DNA from: Thalassolituus sp. UBA1087
Lineage (GTDB): Bacteria > Pseudomonadota > Gammaproteobacteria > Pseudomonadales > Oceanobacteraceae
Direction: 5' to 3'
NCBI GenBank assembly: GCA_002314145.1
Contig: DCCG01000028.1
Location: forward strand, 62,001 to 126,000
Length of the DNA stretch: 64,000 bases
Shown: in pieces, positions 49,677 to 59,973 of the stretch
Layout: every line of letters begins with the position of its first letter
Numbering within the stretch: position 1 is the first letter of the stretch
The notes under the pieces: generated by a model
What the model was told of the DNA's origin: nothing
Databases searched by the model: none
What the model saw: the letters and a program-made list of their open reading frames with translations, nothing else
Made by a program: the position numbers and the translations under genes

Positions 49677-51032
49677 ATGGCAGAGCAAAACGAACGCTCC
49701 AGGAAAAAACTGCACAGTCTCAGCGCTGCCCTTGAAAGCGGTGCGATGACGCAGGTCCGTCGTATTCTGAACTCCGGTCTGGCACCGGTGGATATTGCTC
49801 ACCTGATCGAATCTTCCCCGCCCAAAGCGCGCAAAATCCTTTGGGAGATGGTGGATAAAGAGCTGGAAGGTGAAGTTCTGCAAAACCTCAGTGAGGAACT
49901 GCAGAGTCACTTCCTGAGTGATATGAGCGCCGAAGAAGTCGCTGATATCGCAGCCGAACTCGACACCGATGATGTCGCCGACATGCTGCAGCAGCTGCCG
50001 GAACGTGTCACCCAGGAAGTCCTGGACTCCATGGACCAGCAGGACCGGGACCGGCTGGAATCCGTGCTGGGCTACGCCGAGGACAGTGCCGGTGGTCTGA
50101 TGAACACCGACACCATCACTATCCGCCCGGATATTACCCTGGATGTGGTGTTGCGTTACCTGCGCCGGCATAAGTCACTGCCGGAAATGACCGATAACCT
50201 GCTGGTCGTCAGCCGCAACAATGAATTTATTGGCACTCTGGCGATCAGCAAACTGCTGGTCAGCGCGCCGCACCAGACGGTGCGGGAAGTGATGAGTACA
50301 GACGCCAAAATCATTCCCGCCACCATGCACGATACCGATGTGGCCAAACTGTTCGAACGCCACGACCTGGTGTCCGCCCCGGTGGTCGACGATGACGGTA
50401 TTCTGGTCGGCCGGATCACCATTGATGACGTGGTTGACGTTATCCGCGAAACCGCGGACCACTCACTGATGAGTATGGCCGGTCTCGATGATGAAGAAGA
50501 TACCTTCGCCCCGGCGCTGAAAACCAGCCGCCGCCGGGCCGTGTGGCTGGGGATCAATCTGATTACTGCCCTCGCCGCGTCGGCGGTGATCGGCCTGTTT
50601 GATGAAACCATTGAGAAAGTCGTGGCGCTGGCGGTACTGATGCCTATTGTCGCCAGCATGGGGGGCATTGCCGGCAGCCAGGTACTGACGCTGGTTATTC
50701 GCGGCCAGGCGCTGGGCCACCTCAGCGGCAGTAATTTCCGCTGGTTATTCAATCGTGAAATCATCGTCGCTGCCATCAATGGCTTCCTCTGGGCGGCCGT
50801 GATTGCTCTGATTACATTTATCTGGTTCCGGGATGCGTCCATTGCCGCTATCATCGCGGCCGCTATTGTTATCAATCTGCTGGTAGCCGCCGTCGCCGGT
50901 GCTGCCCTGCCCCTGATTCTGAAAGCCCGTGGCATTGATCCGGCTCTGGCCGGCAGCGTGGTTCTGACCACGGTGACCGATGTGGTGGGCTTCCTCTCTT
51001 TTCTGGGGTTGGCTACCCTGTTCTATCTCTGA
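49677..51032 (+). CDS. mgtE: Magnesium transporter MgtE
   Basis: A 451-residue Mg2+ channel/transporter. The cytosolic N domain (about 20-130, with EEVADIAAELDTDDVADMLQQLP read in two parts) and paired CBS domains (about 140-255) act as the magnesium sensor. Five membrane helices (about 285-450) include the pore signature PIVASMGGIAGSQ and the Asp-containing TVTDVVGFLSFLGLA. It is probably a separate transcript from npr, and darP follows 18 bases later. Confidence 0.95.
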   Translation: MAEQNERSRKKLHSLSAALESGAMTQVRRILNSGLAPVDIAHLIESSPPKARKILWEMVDKELEGEVLQNLSEELQSHFLSDMSAEEVADIAAELDTDDVADMLQQLPERVTQEVLDSMDQQDRDRLESVLGYAEDSAGGLMNTDTITIRPDITLDVVLRYLRRHKSLPEMTDNLLVVSRNNEFIGTLAISKLLVSAPHQTVREVMSTDAKIIPATMHDTDVAKLFERHDLVSAPVVDDDGILVGRITIDDVVDVIRETADHSLMSMAGLDDEEDTFAPALKTSRRRAVWLGINLITALAASAVIGLFDETIEKVVALAVLMPIVASMGGIAGSQVLTLVIRGQALGHLSGSNFRWLFNREIIVAAINGFLWAAVIALITFIWFRDASIAAIIAAAIVINLLVAAVAGAALPLILKARGIDPALAGSVVLTTVTDVVGFLSFLGLATLFYL

Positions 51033-51050
51033 ATCAACAGACTGAGTTTT

Positions 51051-51563
51051 ATGAAAGACAAGCACTACGAAGACGACGACATCGAATATGTCAGCAAGTC
51101 CGAGCTCAAGCGCGAAGCCGACCGCCTGCAGAAACTGGGGAAAGAGCTGACGGAACTCAATCCGGCGAAATGGCCGGAGTTACCGATCACAGAAACCCTG
51201 ATGGCGGCGCTGCAGGAAAGCCAGCGCCTGAAGCAGAACGAGGCCAAACGCCGTCACCTGCAATACATTGGTAAGCTGATGCGTAACGAGGACACCGACG
51301 CCATTCAGCACCAGCTCGATCTGCTGGACCCGTCCAGCGAGGCCTATGGGCGGGTCATCCGTCAGCAGGAAATGTGGCGCACACGCCTGATTGAAGATAA
51401 AAACGGGCTCAGCGATTTCATTGAAGAGTTTCCGGCGGTAGACCGTCAGCAGCTGCGTAACCTGGTGCGTAATGCCGGCAAAGAAATGGCATCGCAACCG
51501 CCGAAACCGGGCACGAACTATAAAAAACTGTTTCAGTTTATCAAAGAGGTCATGCCCGACTGA
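51051..51563 (+). CDS. darP: DarP/YjgA, 50S subunit assembly protein
   Basis: A 170-residue DUF615 protein (YjgA, renamed DarP) that helps late 50S ribosome assembly. Family features are SKSELKREADRLQKLGKEL near the N-terminus, AKRRHLQYIGKLMRNED (about 65-80), and the C-terminal KLFQFIKEVM. It is helical and highly charged. Confidence 0.94.
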   Translation: MKDKHYEDDDIEYVSKSELKREADRLQKLGKELTELNPAKWPELPITETLMAALQESQRLKQNEAKRRHLQYIGKLMRNEDTDAIQHQLDLLDPSSEAYGRVIRQQEMWRTRLIEDKNGLSDFIEEFPAVDRQQLRNLVRNAGKEMASQPPKPGTNYKKLFQFIKEVMPD

Positions 51564-51606
51564 GCATCAGGGTCGGGCCAGAAATGCCCGGCCAGCGGAT
51601 CTGCCC

Positions 51607-52401
51607 TCAGAAGCGGACGTGATTGAGCGGCATGGCGCGGCGCACCTGTCCGAGGCGCTGCAGATCAATATCCGCCACTGTGATACCCGGCTCATCCCCG
51701 GCCGCGCTCAGCGTTTCACCCCAGGGGTCAATAATGCAGGAATGGCCCCAGGTCTGGCGCTTATCGTCATGCCAGCCGCATTGATTGGCGGCCACCACAA
51801 AACACTGGTTTTCCACCGCTCTGGCGGTCAACAGCGTTTGCCAGTGCACCTGTCCGGTTTTATAGGTAAAGGCCGCCGGCACCAGCAGAACCTCGGCTCC
51901 GGCTTCGGCCAGCGCCCGGTATTGCTCAGGAAAACGCAGATCAAAACAGATACTCAGGCCCAGTTTCCCCAGCGGGCTGTCAATCACCACCAGATCCTGT
52001 CCCGGGGCAAAACGGTCAGATTCACGGTAACTGCCCTGACGGTCTCCGATATCAACATCAAACAGGTGAATTTTATCGTAGCGCGCGACCTGATGTCCGC
52101 GGTGATCAAACACCAGGCAGGCGGAACGCAGTCTGTGGTCGCCATCCGGAGACGGCTGCGGCACAGCGCCGGCCACCAGCCAGACATTAAATTCCCGCGC
52201 CCACTGCGCCATCTGCTGCACATAGCCATCATCGGCGGCAATAGCCTGAAACGCTTTACCATCCAGGGTCATAAACATCTCCGGCAGCAATACCAGGCGC
52301 GCCCCACATTCTGCGGCCTCACGCACCAGCAGACGGGCTTCCCCCATGTTGTACAGTACATCCGCCAGACTGTTCATCTGCACCACGGCTACACGACTCA
52401 T
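51607..52401 (-). CDS. Carbon-nitrogen hydrolase (nitrilase family, Nit type)
   Basis: A 264-residue nitrilase-superfamily amidase. The Glu-Lys-Cys triad is Glu41 (LLPEMFM), Lys110 (RYDKIHLFDV) and Cys152 (SICFDLRFPEQYR). The protein is closest to the NIT1/YbeM group, which repairs deaminated glutathione. That activity is inferred. It lies just downstream of yhdP, overlapping its start by 4 bases, in the order seen in Pseudomonas. Confidence 0.93.
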   Translation of the reverse strand: MSRVAVVQMNSLADVLYNMGEARLLVREAAECGARLVLLPEMFMTLDGKAFQAIAADDGYVQQMAQWAREFNVWLVAGAVPQPSPDGDHRLRSACLVFDHRGHQVARYDKIHLFDVDIGDRQGSYRESDRFAPGQDLVVIDSPLGKLGLSICFDLRFPEQYRALAEAGAEVLLVPAAFTYKTGQVHWQTLLTARAVENQCFVVAANQCGWHDDKRQTWGHSCIIDPWGETLSAAGDEPGITVADIDLQRLGQVRRAMPLNHVRF

Positions 52402-55400
52402 TCGTCATCGTCCTCCATCAGGTTGAAGACATCCAGTACGCTGATAATCCGCTGCCAGAAACCGCGTTTCTTCTTGCCTTCAATATTATCGTTGAAGGCT
52501 TTGTCGATTTTCAGGTCCGGCTGTTCCCAGGTGCCATTCACGTTGTAACGGGCGCTGGTAAAGCGGGCAAGCTCATCACCGATGAGTTTTTCGGTGACAT
52601 AAATGGAAGCCGCCACCGGCGGTGCCATACCCGCCAGCAGGGCGACGACAGGCAGCGTGCTGGACACCGGGAAAGTCACCACCATTTTCATATCCAGGGT
52701 TTCATCCACCAGATTGGTGCTGCCGGATGTCAGGAAGGTACCACCCGGCCCGTCCATGGTCAGAGGTTCGGTCAGTGTCATCACACCGTTTTCAATGCGG
52801 GCTTTACCTTTCAGTGTGTCAAACGCCACCCCTTCCTGATAAATATCAGAGAAGTCCAGCATCAGCCGGCGCGAAATAGCATTGAAGTTCAGCGCGCCAA
52901 AGGCTTTTAACGCGCCCGTGCCTTCGGCAGCCATACTGCCATCACGGATACGCAGACTGGCAAGACCATTGAGCGTATCAAGGTTGAAGGCCAGCGGCGA
53001 CCCCTGCCAGCTCAGCTGCAGCGCGGCTTTCATATCATTGCCTTCGAGCACCGCTTCCTGGCGGAAGGCGCGCTGGATACGGCCCAGATCTTTACTGCTC
53101 AGGTTCAGCACGTCGAGCCGCGTCCGCTGGCCGGATTCCGTCTGCTGCCAGAAGACATCGCCTTTCACTTCCAGCCCTTTGGTATCACTGTCGAGAATAT
53201 GCAGCACCAGCCCCTGATCGTGCGGCCGGCTTTCCAGCTGCCAGCGGCCAAAGTTGCGTGTGCCCACATAGAGCTCCGCCAGCGTCATATTCAGGGCCGG
53301 TACATCCGCGGGGTCAAAATCCTGCAGAGGATCAGTCACCACTTCAGCCGGAGTCTGGCCGTCGCTGTCGCTCTGCGCGGCGCCCCCGGCGACCTGTGCT
53401 TCCAGCTCGTCATCATCCGGTGGCCAGTGGATATAATCGAGGTTGAGATCCAGCGGGCTGTTATCCGGATACAGGGTGGCTTTGCCTTTCACCAGTTCAC
53501 TGTCGAACCGGAACTGCCACTCGTTCCACTGCTGAGAAGCACTGACACTGGCCGCACCGGATGGCGTGCCCCACAGATTCACATTGCTCAGTTCAAGGTC
53601 GACCTTGCGCACGGGGCCGGATGCCTGCGCCCGGCTGACACTGCCCGTCCCACTGCCGGCAGAGCTGCTGCCCGCTGACTGACCGGCTTCTTCCTGTTCC
53701 AGCAAAGCCAGCATGTGCTGCCAGGTTGCCCACCAGGCATCGGCCTGCAGGGTTTCTTCTATATGACCACGGATCTCCAGCCCTTTATCGCTGGGCAAAA
53801 AGGGCTCGGTATCGCCCAGATAGACCTGTCCGCGGCTGAGACCAGCGTCATCCAGCGCCAGCGCCGCTCTGACCCGCTGGTCATATACCAGATGGATACG
53901 GGTCTCCCGCCCGGGCTGTACCTCCACCACCAGATCACGTTCTTCATCCGCCTGCTTGCCGTAGGGATAGGGTAAATCAATCGTCGTTCCCTGCAGCGGG
54001 GAATCCAGCACAAACGTCAGTTCACCGCCTGCAATGGACAGCATGGCCTGATAGTCCAGAGAACCACTGACCGGATCGAGCAACACGGTTGGCATCCACT
54101 CACGGACGCTGTCCAGACCGGCATTGCCGCTGGCCCTGAGCTGAATATCGAAATCACTGCCACGTTTCACCGAATTGATCGTAGCTTCGAATTCGCCACC
54201 GAAGGTGCTTCCGCTCAGAGACTCCGCCGTTAACCCGGCGGACGAACTGTAATTCAGGCGGCCATTAAGCCCGGCAAAACTCAGATCCAGATCCGGGATG
54301 CGCAGACGGGCGTCAGCAATATCGGCTTCCAGGCGGATGTCGGGCTGTGCTTCTTCCTGCCCCAGCGGCAGCCCGAGCTGCAGTGCGGCGTCCACCGGCC
54401 CCTCAGCCTGCCAGGAATCCAGTGCATTATTCACCACCGACTGCAGCGGCGTACTGGTAAAGTACTTCAGCGCTTCACTGCTCTGGCCGCGCAGGTGAGC
54501 ACGTACATTCAGTTGTGGCTGTCCCTGTTGTCCGCTGCGTATGGTTACCCGGCCACTGCGATTGACCAGACGACCTCCCAGGGTATGGCCTTTGTCGAGC
54601 CGTACATCCAGTTCCGGTGACCTCAGCAACAGGCGTCCGGACAGGCCTTCTGCAGCCGGCCAGTCAGGCAGATATTTGACTCTGGCGTCGGTGAAGTTCA
54701 GGTATAACTGCGCCGACTGGGTATTATTATGCACATCGTCATGTAACGGCCTGCGCATCACAAACGCCGCACCGCTGAATTTGCCGGCCGTGACACTGGT
54801 ATTGATCCAGTCACGGATACCGTCGCTCAGCAGAGACGGTACCAGCTGATGACGCAGCGATGCATCGGCGTCCGGCATACCCACCATAAGGCTGACCGCG
54901 GATTCTTTTTCACTGCCAATACGTGGCAGCGTCAGACCCAGTTCAACCGCCACAGGCCATATACCCGGCGCCTCCTCGGTGCCCGACAGGTAACCCTGCA
55001 GCCCGTTAACTTCCAGACGGGCATAATCCGGCTCCACCGACCAGTAAAACCGTCCGCTGGCCTGTTTCAGGTTCCAGGGATTATCGTAAATGCCGCTGAG
55101 CAGCATACGGAAGTCTTCTTTCTCAACTTCCAGCCGTCCGCCGGATGGCTGTAACTGCACCCGCCCGGATATATCGGTGAAGGCGGGAATGCCTTTGTAC
55201 GCTGTCGTGCTCACTTCATGCAGACTGGCCCGCACATCCATTTTCCACGGAGAACCGGGAATCGCAGACAGGTGTACATCCGTCGCCTGGCCACTGGCAT
55301 TGATATTACTGATATAACGATCAAAGGGTGACGGCAACAGGCTGTGCTGTTCAAGGAATTGCGTGGCACTGGCAATATCCGCCTGCGGAATGCCGATCTG

Positions 55401-56447
55401 CCAGCCTTTATGGCCTTGCAGGGCAATGGAACTGAGACTGAAATCGTTAACAGGCAGGCTCTGGTCAAAGCGCGGACGTACCTGCAAATGCCAGTCATCG
55501 CCATTGTGCTCACCGGCCACAACCAGAGTGCCGTTGCTTAAGTCGACCGGCTGGTCCCGGGTGTTAATCAATAACTGTGGGATATCTGCCTGCAGGTAGA
55601 GAGAATTCAGGTCGCCGTCGCGGATCGTCAGCCAGGCTTCGGCGCCGGCACTGAAAGTGTCAACGGAGAGTCCGGCGGGCAAGGCATCAGGAATCCAGCG
55701 GCTCCATTCCTGTGACTGAACATCCAGATACAGGTCACCGTGTTGCTCACGCCAGGGCCAGAGATCACCTTCAAGGGAAGCCATCGCGCGGATACTGGCG
55801 ACCTGCTCGCGGCCCCACTCGATGTGGCTGTCGAATTCGTGATTATTCCCCTGGCTGCGTAAAGCCAGGCGATCCACATTGAGCACTTCACGGGTGTCAT
55901 CCGGATCAAATGCCACCACCTGCCAGTCAGTGAGTTCAATGTTCTGTTGCCGCTGCAGCCAGCGCACCCAGGATGGCGTTCCCTCCTGCTGCGCCGGCGC
56001 AGACTCCGTGGTGGCTGCCGGCTGATCTTTGCCGGCCAGATCCAGCAGCCACTGACTGCCGATACGCCATTGCGTACCGCCAAGATGGTGTACTTCCGAG
56101 GCAACGCCATTAATGATGATATGGCGGAACACCGGCTGGCGGTAAAACAGGCTGGCGCTGACATCCAGTTCAGCCTCCACCTGCTGCACAGAAATGCCGT
56201 CACCGGCCGGGCCAAACTGAATATCACGGATCTCAACACGCGGTGACAGACGGTTCCAGCCGCCTTTCAGCTGACCGATAAATACCGGCTGACCGATGGC
56301 CTCAGAGAGTTGCTGCTCGAGATCGCCACGATAAGTCTCGACCAGGGGAATCAGCTGACGACCCAGACTGGTGTACAGCGCAAGCGCCACCGCAGCCACC
56401 ACCAGGGTGACCCAGATCTGAGTCCACAGCGCCCGCAACCAAACCAT
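52398..56447 (-). CDS. yhdP: YhdP-family AsmA-like envelope protein
   Basis: A 1349-residue giant protein of the TIGR02099/YhdP family, one of the AsmA-like proteins thought to bridge the envelope and carry phospholipids to the outer membrane. An N-terminal membrane helix (about 8-28) anchors it. The rest is mostly beta-rich periplasmic repeats, with an AsmA_2-type C-terminal region (about 1200-1330) containing LDFSDIYQEGVAFDTLKGKARIENG (read in two parts). A Ser/Gly low-complexity stretch is near 919-935. It overlaps the nitrilase gene and starts 8 bases after rng. Confidence 0.95.
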   Translation of the reverse strand: MVWLRALWTQIWVTLVVAAVALALYTSLGRQLIPLVETYRGDLEQQLSEAIGQPVFIGQLKGGWNRLSPRVEIRDIQFGPAGDGISVQQVEAELDVSASLFYRQPVFRHIIINGVASEVHHLGGTQWRIGSQWLLDLAGKDQPAATTESAPAQQEGTPSWVRWLQRQQNIELTDWQVVAFDPDDTREVLNVDRLALRSQGNNHEFDSHIEWGREQVASIRAMASLEGDLWPWREQHGDLYLDVQSQEWSRWIPDALPAGLSVDTFSAGAEAWLTIRDGDLNSLYLQADIPQLLINTRDQPVDLSNGTLVVAGEHNGDDWHLQVRPRFDQSLPVNDFSLSSIALQGHKGWQIGIPQADIASATQFLEQHSLLPSPFDRYISNINASGQATDVHLSAIPGSPWKMDVRASLHEVSTTAYKGIPAFTDISGRVQLQPSGGRLEVEKEDFRMLLSGIYDNPWNLKQASGRFYWSVEPDYARLEVNGLQGYLSGTEEAPGIWPVAVELGLTLPRIGSEKESAVSLMVGMPDADASLRHQLVPSLLSDGIRDWINTSVTAGKFSGAAFVMRRPLHDDVHNNTQSAQLYLNFTDARVKYLPDWPAAEGLSGRLLLRSPELDVRLDKGHTLGGRLVNRSGRVTIRSGQQGQPQLNVRAHLRGQSSEALKYFTSTPLQSVVNNALDSWQAEGPVDAALQLGLPLGQEEAQPDIRLEADIADARLRIPDLDLSFAGLNGRLNYSSSAGLTAESLSGSTFGGEFEATINSVKRGSDFDIQLRASGNAGLDSVREWMPTVLLDPVSGSLDYQAMLSIAGGELTFVLDSPLQGTTIDLPYPYGKQADEERDLVVEVQPGRETRIHLVYDQRVRAALALDDAGLSRGQVYLGDTEPFLPSDKGLEIRGHIEETLQADAWWATWQHMLALLEQEEAGQSAGSSSAGSGTGSVSRAQASGPVRKVDLELSNVNLWGTPSGAASVSASQQWNEWQFRFDSELVKGKATLYPDNSPLDLNLDYIHWPPDDDELEAQVAGGAAQSDSDGQTPAEVVTDPLQDFDPADVPALNMTLAELYVGTRNFGRWQLESRPHDQGLVLHILDSDTKGLEVKGDVFWQQTESGQRTRLDVLNLSSKDLGRIQRAFRQEAVLEGNDMKAALQLSWQGSPLAFNLDTLNGLASLRIRDGSMAAEGTGALKAFGALNFNAISRRLMLDFSDIYQEGVAFDTLKGKARIENGVMTLTEPLTMDGPGGTFLTSGSTNLVDETLDMKMVVTFPVSSTLPVVALLAGMAPPVAASIYVTEKLIGDELARFTSARYNVNGTWEQPDLKIDKAFNDNIEGKKKRGFWQRIISVLDVFNLMEDDDE

Positions 56448-56455
56448 ATCGCGAC

Positions 56456-57907
56456 CTATTGAAGAATGATGTCGTACTGATCCTGGGCGTACAGGGCTTC
56501 CACCTGTAATTTAATGGCTTTGCCAATAAATGCTTCCAGGTCCGCCAGCCCCTGACTGTCTTCGTCCAGTAAACGATCAACGACCGCCTGACTGGCCAGA
56601 ACCAGATAATGACCGGCGCCGTAAGCGCGTTCTTCACGCAGAATCTCACGGAAAATCTCATAACAGATGGTTTCTGCGGTCTTTACCGAACCACGCCCGT
56701 CACAATGTGGACAAGGCTCCATGAGCATCTGTTCCAGGCTCTCACGGGTCCGCTTGCGGGTCATTTCCACCAGCCCCAGCTCAGAGACACCGCTGATTTT
56801 GGTTTTGGCGTGATCCTTTTCCAGCAGTTTCTCCAGCATCCGCAGAACCTGACGCTGGTGCTCCGGATCAGCCATATCAATGAAATCCAGAATAATAATG
56901 CCGCCCAGATTACGCAGACGCAGCTGCCGGCCAATGGTGGTGGCAGCTTCCAGATTGGTTTTAAAAATGGTTTCTTCCAGATTGCGGCGACCGACAAAAC
57001 CACCGGTATTCACATCAATGGTCGTCATGGCCTCAGTCTGATCAATCACCAGATAACCGCCGGATTTAAGCTGCACTTTACGTTCCAGCGCGCGCTGAAT
57101 TTCATCTTCAACACTGTACAGTTCAAACAGTGGCCGCGGCCCGGGATAATAGCCAATGCGGTCCGCCACTTCCGGCACATACTGCTGCACAAACTGCTCG
57201 ATCTTCTGAAAGGTTTCGCGCGAATCGATAAAAATCTTATTCACTTCCGGGCGGGCGTAGTCACGCAGCGTGCGTAACGACAGAGGTAATTCATCGTACA
57301 CCAGACTGGGCCGCTTATTGCCTTTGATGCGCTCTTCCAGCTTGCGCCATAAACGCCGCAGGTAACGGGTATCGGCGAGAATTTCTTCCTCGCCCACGCC
57401 TTCGGCAGCGGTACGCAGAATAAACCCGGCCTCACCGGTCAGGCCCTCGTCTTCCATACAGTTATGCACCAGATCTTTGAGCCGGTCGCGTTCTGTGTCT
57501 TCTTCGATACGCTGGGAAACGCCGACATGATCAGCCCCAGGCATATAGACCAGATAGCGGGAGGGAATCGACAGCTGGGTGGTCAGACGCGCACCTTTGG
57601 TGCCGATCGGGTCTTTGGTCACCTGCACCACCAGAGACTCCCCTTCGTGTACCAGCTGACTGATAGGCGTACTGTTGTCACCTTTACCGATCTCAGCGGC
57701 ATGAATAAACGCCGCCCGTTCCAGACCGATATCCACAAATGCGGCCTGCATACCCGGCAACACCCGCACCACTTTCCCTTTGTAAATATTGCCGACCAGC
57801 CCGCGATGGTTGGTACGTTCAATAAAGATTTCCTGAACGACGCCGTTTTCAACAATGGCCACCCGGGTTTCTGTGGGCGTGACGTTCATCAGAATTTCTG
57901 CGTTCAC
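56456..57907 (-). CDS. rng: Ribonuclease G
   Basis: An endoribonuclease that finishes 16S rRNA 5' processing and degrades some mRNAs. It has 483 residues. An S1-like domain is at about 38-125. The catalytic region includes DVNTGGFVGRRNLEETI and ILDFIDMADPEHQRQVL with the metal-binding aspartates, and the zinc-link CPHCDGRGSV (about 404-413). It lacks the long C-terminal scaffold of RNase E. The start is a GTG overlapping the maf stop. Confidence 0.97.
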   Translation of the reverse strand: MNAEILMNVTPTETRVAIVENGVVQEIFIERTNHRGLVGNIYKGKVVRVLPGMQAAFVDIGLERAAFIHAAEIGKGDNSTPISQLVHEGESLVVQVTKDPIGTKGARLTTQLSIPSRYLVYMPGADHVGVSQRIEEDTERDRLKDLVHNCMEDEGLTGEAGFILRTAAEGVGEEEILADTRYLRRLWRKLEERIKGNKRPSLVYDELPLSLRTLRDYARPEVNKIFIDSRETFQKIEQFVQQYVPEVADRIGYYPGPRPLFELYSVEDEIQRALERKVQLKSGGYLVIDQTEAMTTIDVNTGGFVGRRNLEETIFKTNLEAATTIGRQLRLRNLGGIIILDFIDMADPEHQRQVLRMLEKLLEKDHAKTKISGVSELGLVEMTRKRTRESLEQMLMEPCPHCDGRGSVKTAETICYEIFREILREERAYGAGHYLVLASQAVVDRLLDEDSQGLADLEAFIGKAIKLQVEALYAQDQYDIILQ

Positions 57908-58482
57908 ACTCGGTCCTTATTCCAGATAGAGATGCCGGCTTGCTGCAATAATGCCGCGGTTTCCGTCAGTGGCAGGCCGACCACATTGCTGTAACTGCCT
58001 TCGATACTGTCCACCAGTACCGCACCCAGCCCCTGAATACCATAGCCACCGGCTTTGTCGGATGGTTCGCCGGTGGCGACATAGTCTTTGATCTGCTGGC
58101 GCGACAAGCTGGAAAAACGGACCCGGGTGATCACCGTCTGCACCCGCTCTGCCACCTGACTCACCACTGCCACCGCCGTCATCACCTGATGCGTCTGGCC
58201 GGATAAATCTTCCAGCATGGCTTCCGCGTCAGCGCTGTCAGCAGGTTTCCCCAGAATCCTGCCATGCAACACCACCGTGGTGTCTGAGCCCAGCACCACA
58301 TCGCCGGGGTATTTGGACAGCAATACCCGGGCTTTGCTCAACGCCATGCGTTCAACATACTGTTGCGGAGCCTCTCCGGCTATGGGCGTTTCGTCGATAT
58401 CGGCCGCTTCACAACGGAACTGCACACCGATCTGCTGCAGCAGCTCACGCCGCCGCGGTGATGCCGAGGCCAGAATCATCAT
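57904..58482 (-). CDS. maf: Maf-like nucleotide pyrophosphatase
   Basis: A 192-residue Maf/YhdE protein that hydrolyses noncanonical or canonical nucleoside triphosphates. Motifs are ILASASPRRRELLQQIGV (N-terminus), VLGSDTTVVLHGRILGKP and GGYGIQG near the C-terminus. The ATG at 58482 overlaps the mreD stop by 4 bases, and upstream starts would lie inside mreD. The mreD-maf-rng coupling is standard for this group. Confidence 0.95.
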   Translation of the reverse strand: MMILASASPRRRELLQQIGVQFRCEAADIDETPIAGEAPQQYVERMALSKARVLLSKYPGDVVLGSDTTVVLHGRILGKPADSADAEAMLEDLSGQTHQVMTAVAVVSQVAERVQTVITRVRFSSLSRQQIKDYVATGEPSDKAGGYGIQGLGAVLVDSIEGSYSNVVGLPLTETAALLQQAGISIWNKDRV

Positions 58483-58958
58483 CTCAGGTTCAGCCTGACT
58501 CTGGCCGCGTGTCCGAGCGCATACACCCAGGGCCAGACCAGCGCCGACGTCAGTGCCGGCGTCCACAGTGATACCGGCGTGACCTGCTCGCTGACCAGCG
58601 CCACACTCCAGTACACCAATAATTGCTGAACCCCCACCAGCAGAAAGATGACGCCTGTCTGCTGCAGAAAGTTAAACATCATCATACGCCGGTAAAGAAT
58701 CTGCAGAATAAAGATATGCAGACTCATGCTGAGGATATGGGTCCCAAGCAGAGTATGGTGCTCGACATCCAGCATCAGACCCAGCGGTAATGCCAGCCAC
58801 AGGCCGAAGGTCGAGGGCGCATTCAGCACCAGCAACGTCGCCACCAGCAACACCCAGCTGGGTTGCAGCCACAGCAGTATCTCCGGCATCGGCATATGTT
58901 CGAGAACAAAGGCAATAAAAAGCGTGACCAACGCAAGAATAACAGCGCGGATATCCAT
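58479..58958 (-). CDS. mreD: Rod shape-determining protein MreD
   Basis: A 159-residue inner-membrane protein with about five hydrophobic segments and the MreD motif LALPLGLMLDVEHHTLLGTH (about 53-72). It works with MreB and MreC in the elongasome. It starts 2 bases after mreC. Confidence 0.94.
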   Translation of the reverse strand: MDIRAVILALVTLFIAFVLEHMPMPEILLWLQPSWVLLVATLLVLNAPSTFGLWLALPLGLMLDVEHHTLLGTHILSMSLHIFILQILYRRMMMFNFLQQTGVIFLLVGVQQLLVYWSVALVSEQVTPVSLWTPALTSALVWPWVYALGHAARVRLNLR

Positions 58959-58960
58959 GA

Positions 58961-59803
58961 CTACTGCTCCGACCAGATTTCAGACGGCGGCACTTTGCCC
59001 GCCCCCTGGGAGAACACCAGCAACAGGTGGCGGCTGCGATCCAGCTGAGCGCTGGGGGCCGCTTTTACTTCGGCGAAAGATTTACCGGGTACATTTTCCA
59101 CACTGGTAACCGTAGCCACCGGATAACCGCGCGGGTAGCGGCCGCCCAGACCGGAACTGACCAGCAGGTCTCCTTTCTGGATATCGGCCGTATTGGGGAC
59201 GTAAATCAGTTCCAGTTCATCCAGTGAACCCGTGCCCACCGCAATGGCGCGCACACCGTTACGGTTTACCTGCACCGGAATCGCATGGTTGGAATCGGCG
59301 ATCATCAGTACCCGTGAACTGAAGGGCATCACATCAATAACCTGCCCCAGTAGGCCATGGGCATCGAGCACCGGCTGACCGATAAAGGCACCGTCTTCGC
59401 CGCCCTTGTTGATAAGAATCTGTTGGCTGAAGGGGTCCGGATCAACGGCGATTACTGAGGTCACCAGAACCCGGTCGTCGACCTGTTCTGATGCGCTGAG
59501 TAATTCGCGCAGTTCGATGTTTTCAGCTTCCAGGGATGCAACCCGCTGAGCACGCAGCTCCAGCACCAGGTTGCGCGCTGCCAGCTGTTTGTTTTCCGCC
59601 ATCAGTTCCTGACGGGTGGAGGAAGATTCATTGAACCATTCACTGACCGCCCCCGGCACCACGGCAATCTGCTGTGGCAGGGCAAGAAAGTAACCGGTCA
59701 CGTAACGAACGGGCTGAACCCAGGGCGAAATACTGTCCAGCCACATCAGGGCCAGCGACAGAATTACGATTCCTGCTACCCGCTGTCGCTGGTAGGGCGA
59801 CAC
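58961..59803 (-). CDS. mreC: Rod shape-determining protein MreC
   Basis: A 280-residue bitopic elongasome protein: one N-terminal membrane helix (about 9-26), a coiled coil (about 60-105) and a periplasmic beta-barrel domain with DPFSQQILINKGGEDGAFIGQPVL (read in two parts) and SSGLGGRYPRGYPVATV. A terminator separates it from mreB, so it may have its own promoter or depend on read-through. Confidence 0.95.
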   Translation of the reverse strand: MSPYQRQRVAGIVILSLALMWLDSISPWVQPVRYVTGYFLALPQQIAVVPGAVSEWFNESSSTRQELMAENKQLAARNLVLELRAQRVASLEAENIELRELLSASEQVDDRVLVTSVIAVDPDPFSQQILINKGGEDGAFIGQPVLDAHGLLGQVIDVMPFSSRVLMIADSNHAIPVQVNRNGVRAIAVGTGSLDELELIYVPNTADIQKGDLLVSSGLGGRYPRGYPVATVTSVENVPGKSFAEVKAAPSAQLDRSRHLLLVFSQGAGKVPPSEIWSEQ

Positions 59804-59931
59804 CTGAAACTGCGATTTAATAACCTGCTCCCGCCGAAACCATCACAAAGCGTTAACTATACCGCCTGCTCCCCCGCGCCACCAGTAACGCGGCTGTTCA
59901 ATGAATGATGCCGGAGGAGTTATACAGACAT

Positions 59932-59960
59932 AAAAAAACGGAGCCTGGGCTCCGTTTTTT
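59932..59960 (-). terminator. Terminator between mreB and mreC
   Basis: The stem aaaaaacggagcc/ggctccgtttttt with a two-base loop, 14 bases past the mreB stop. It would lower mreCD expression relative to mreB. Confidence 0.87.
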
Positions 59961-59973
59961 GTGCGCTGCGGGA

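Noticed and set aside
51472..52548. 358-residue open frame opposite the nitrilase-family gene
   Set aside because: Antisense to a gene with an intact catalytic triad and conserved neighbours. The frame also crosses the darP end.
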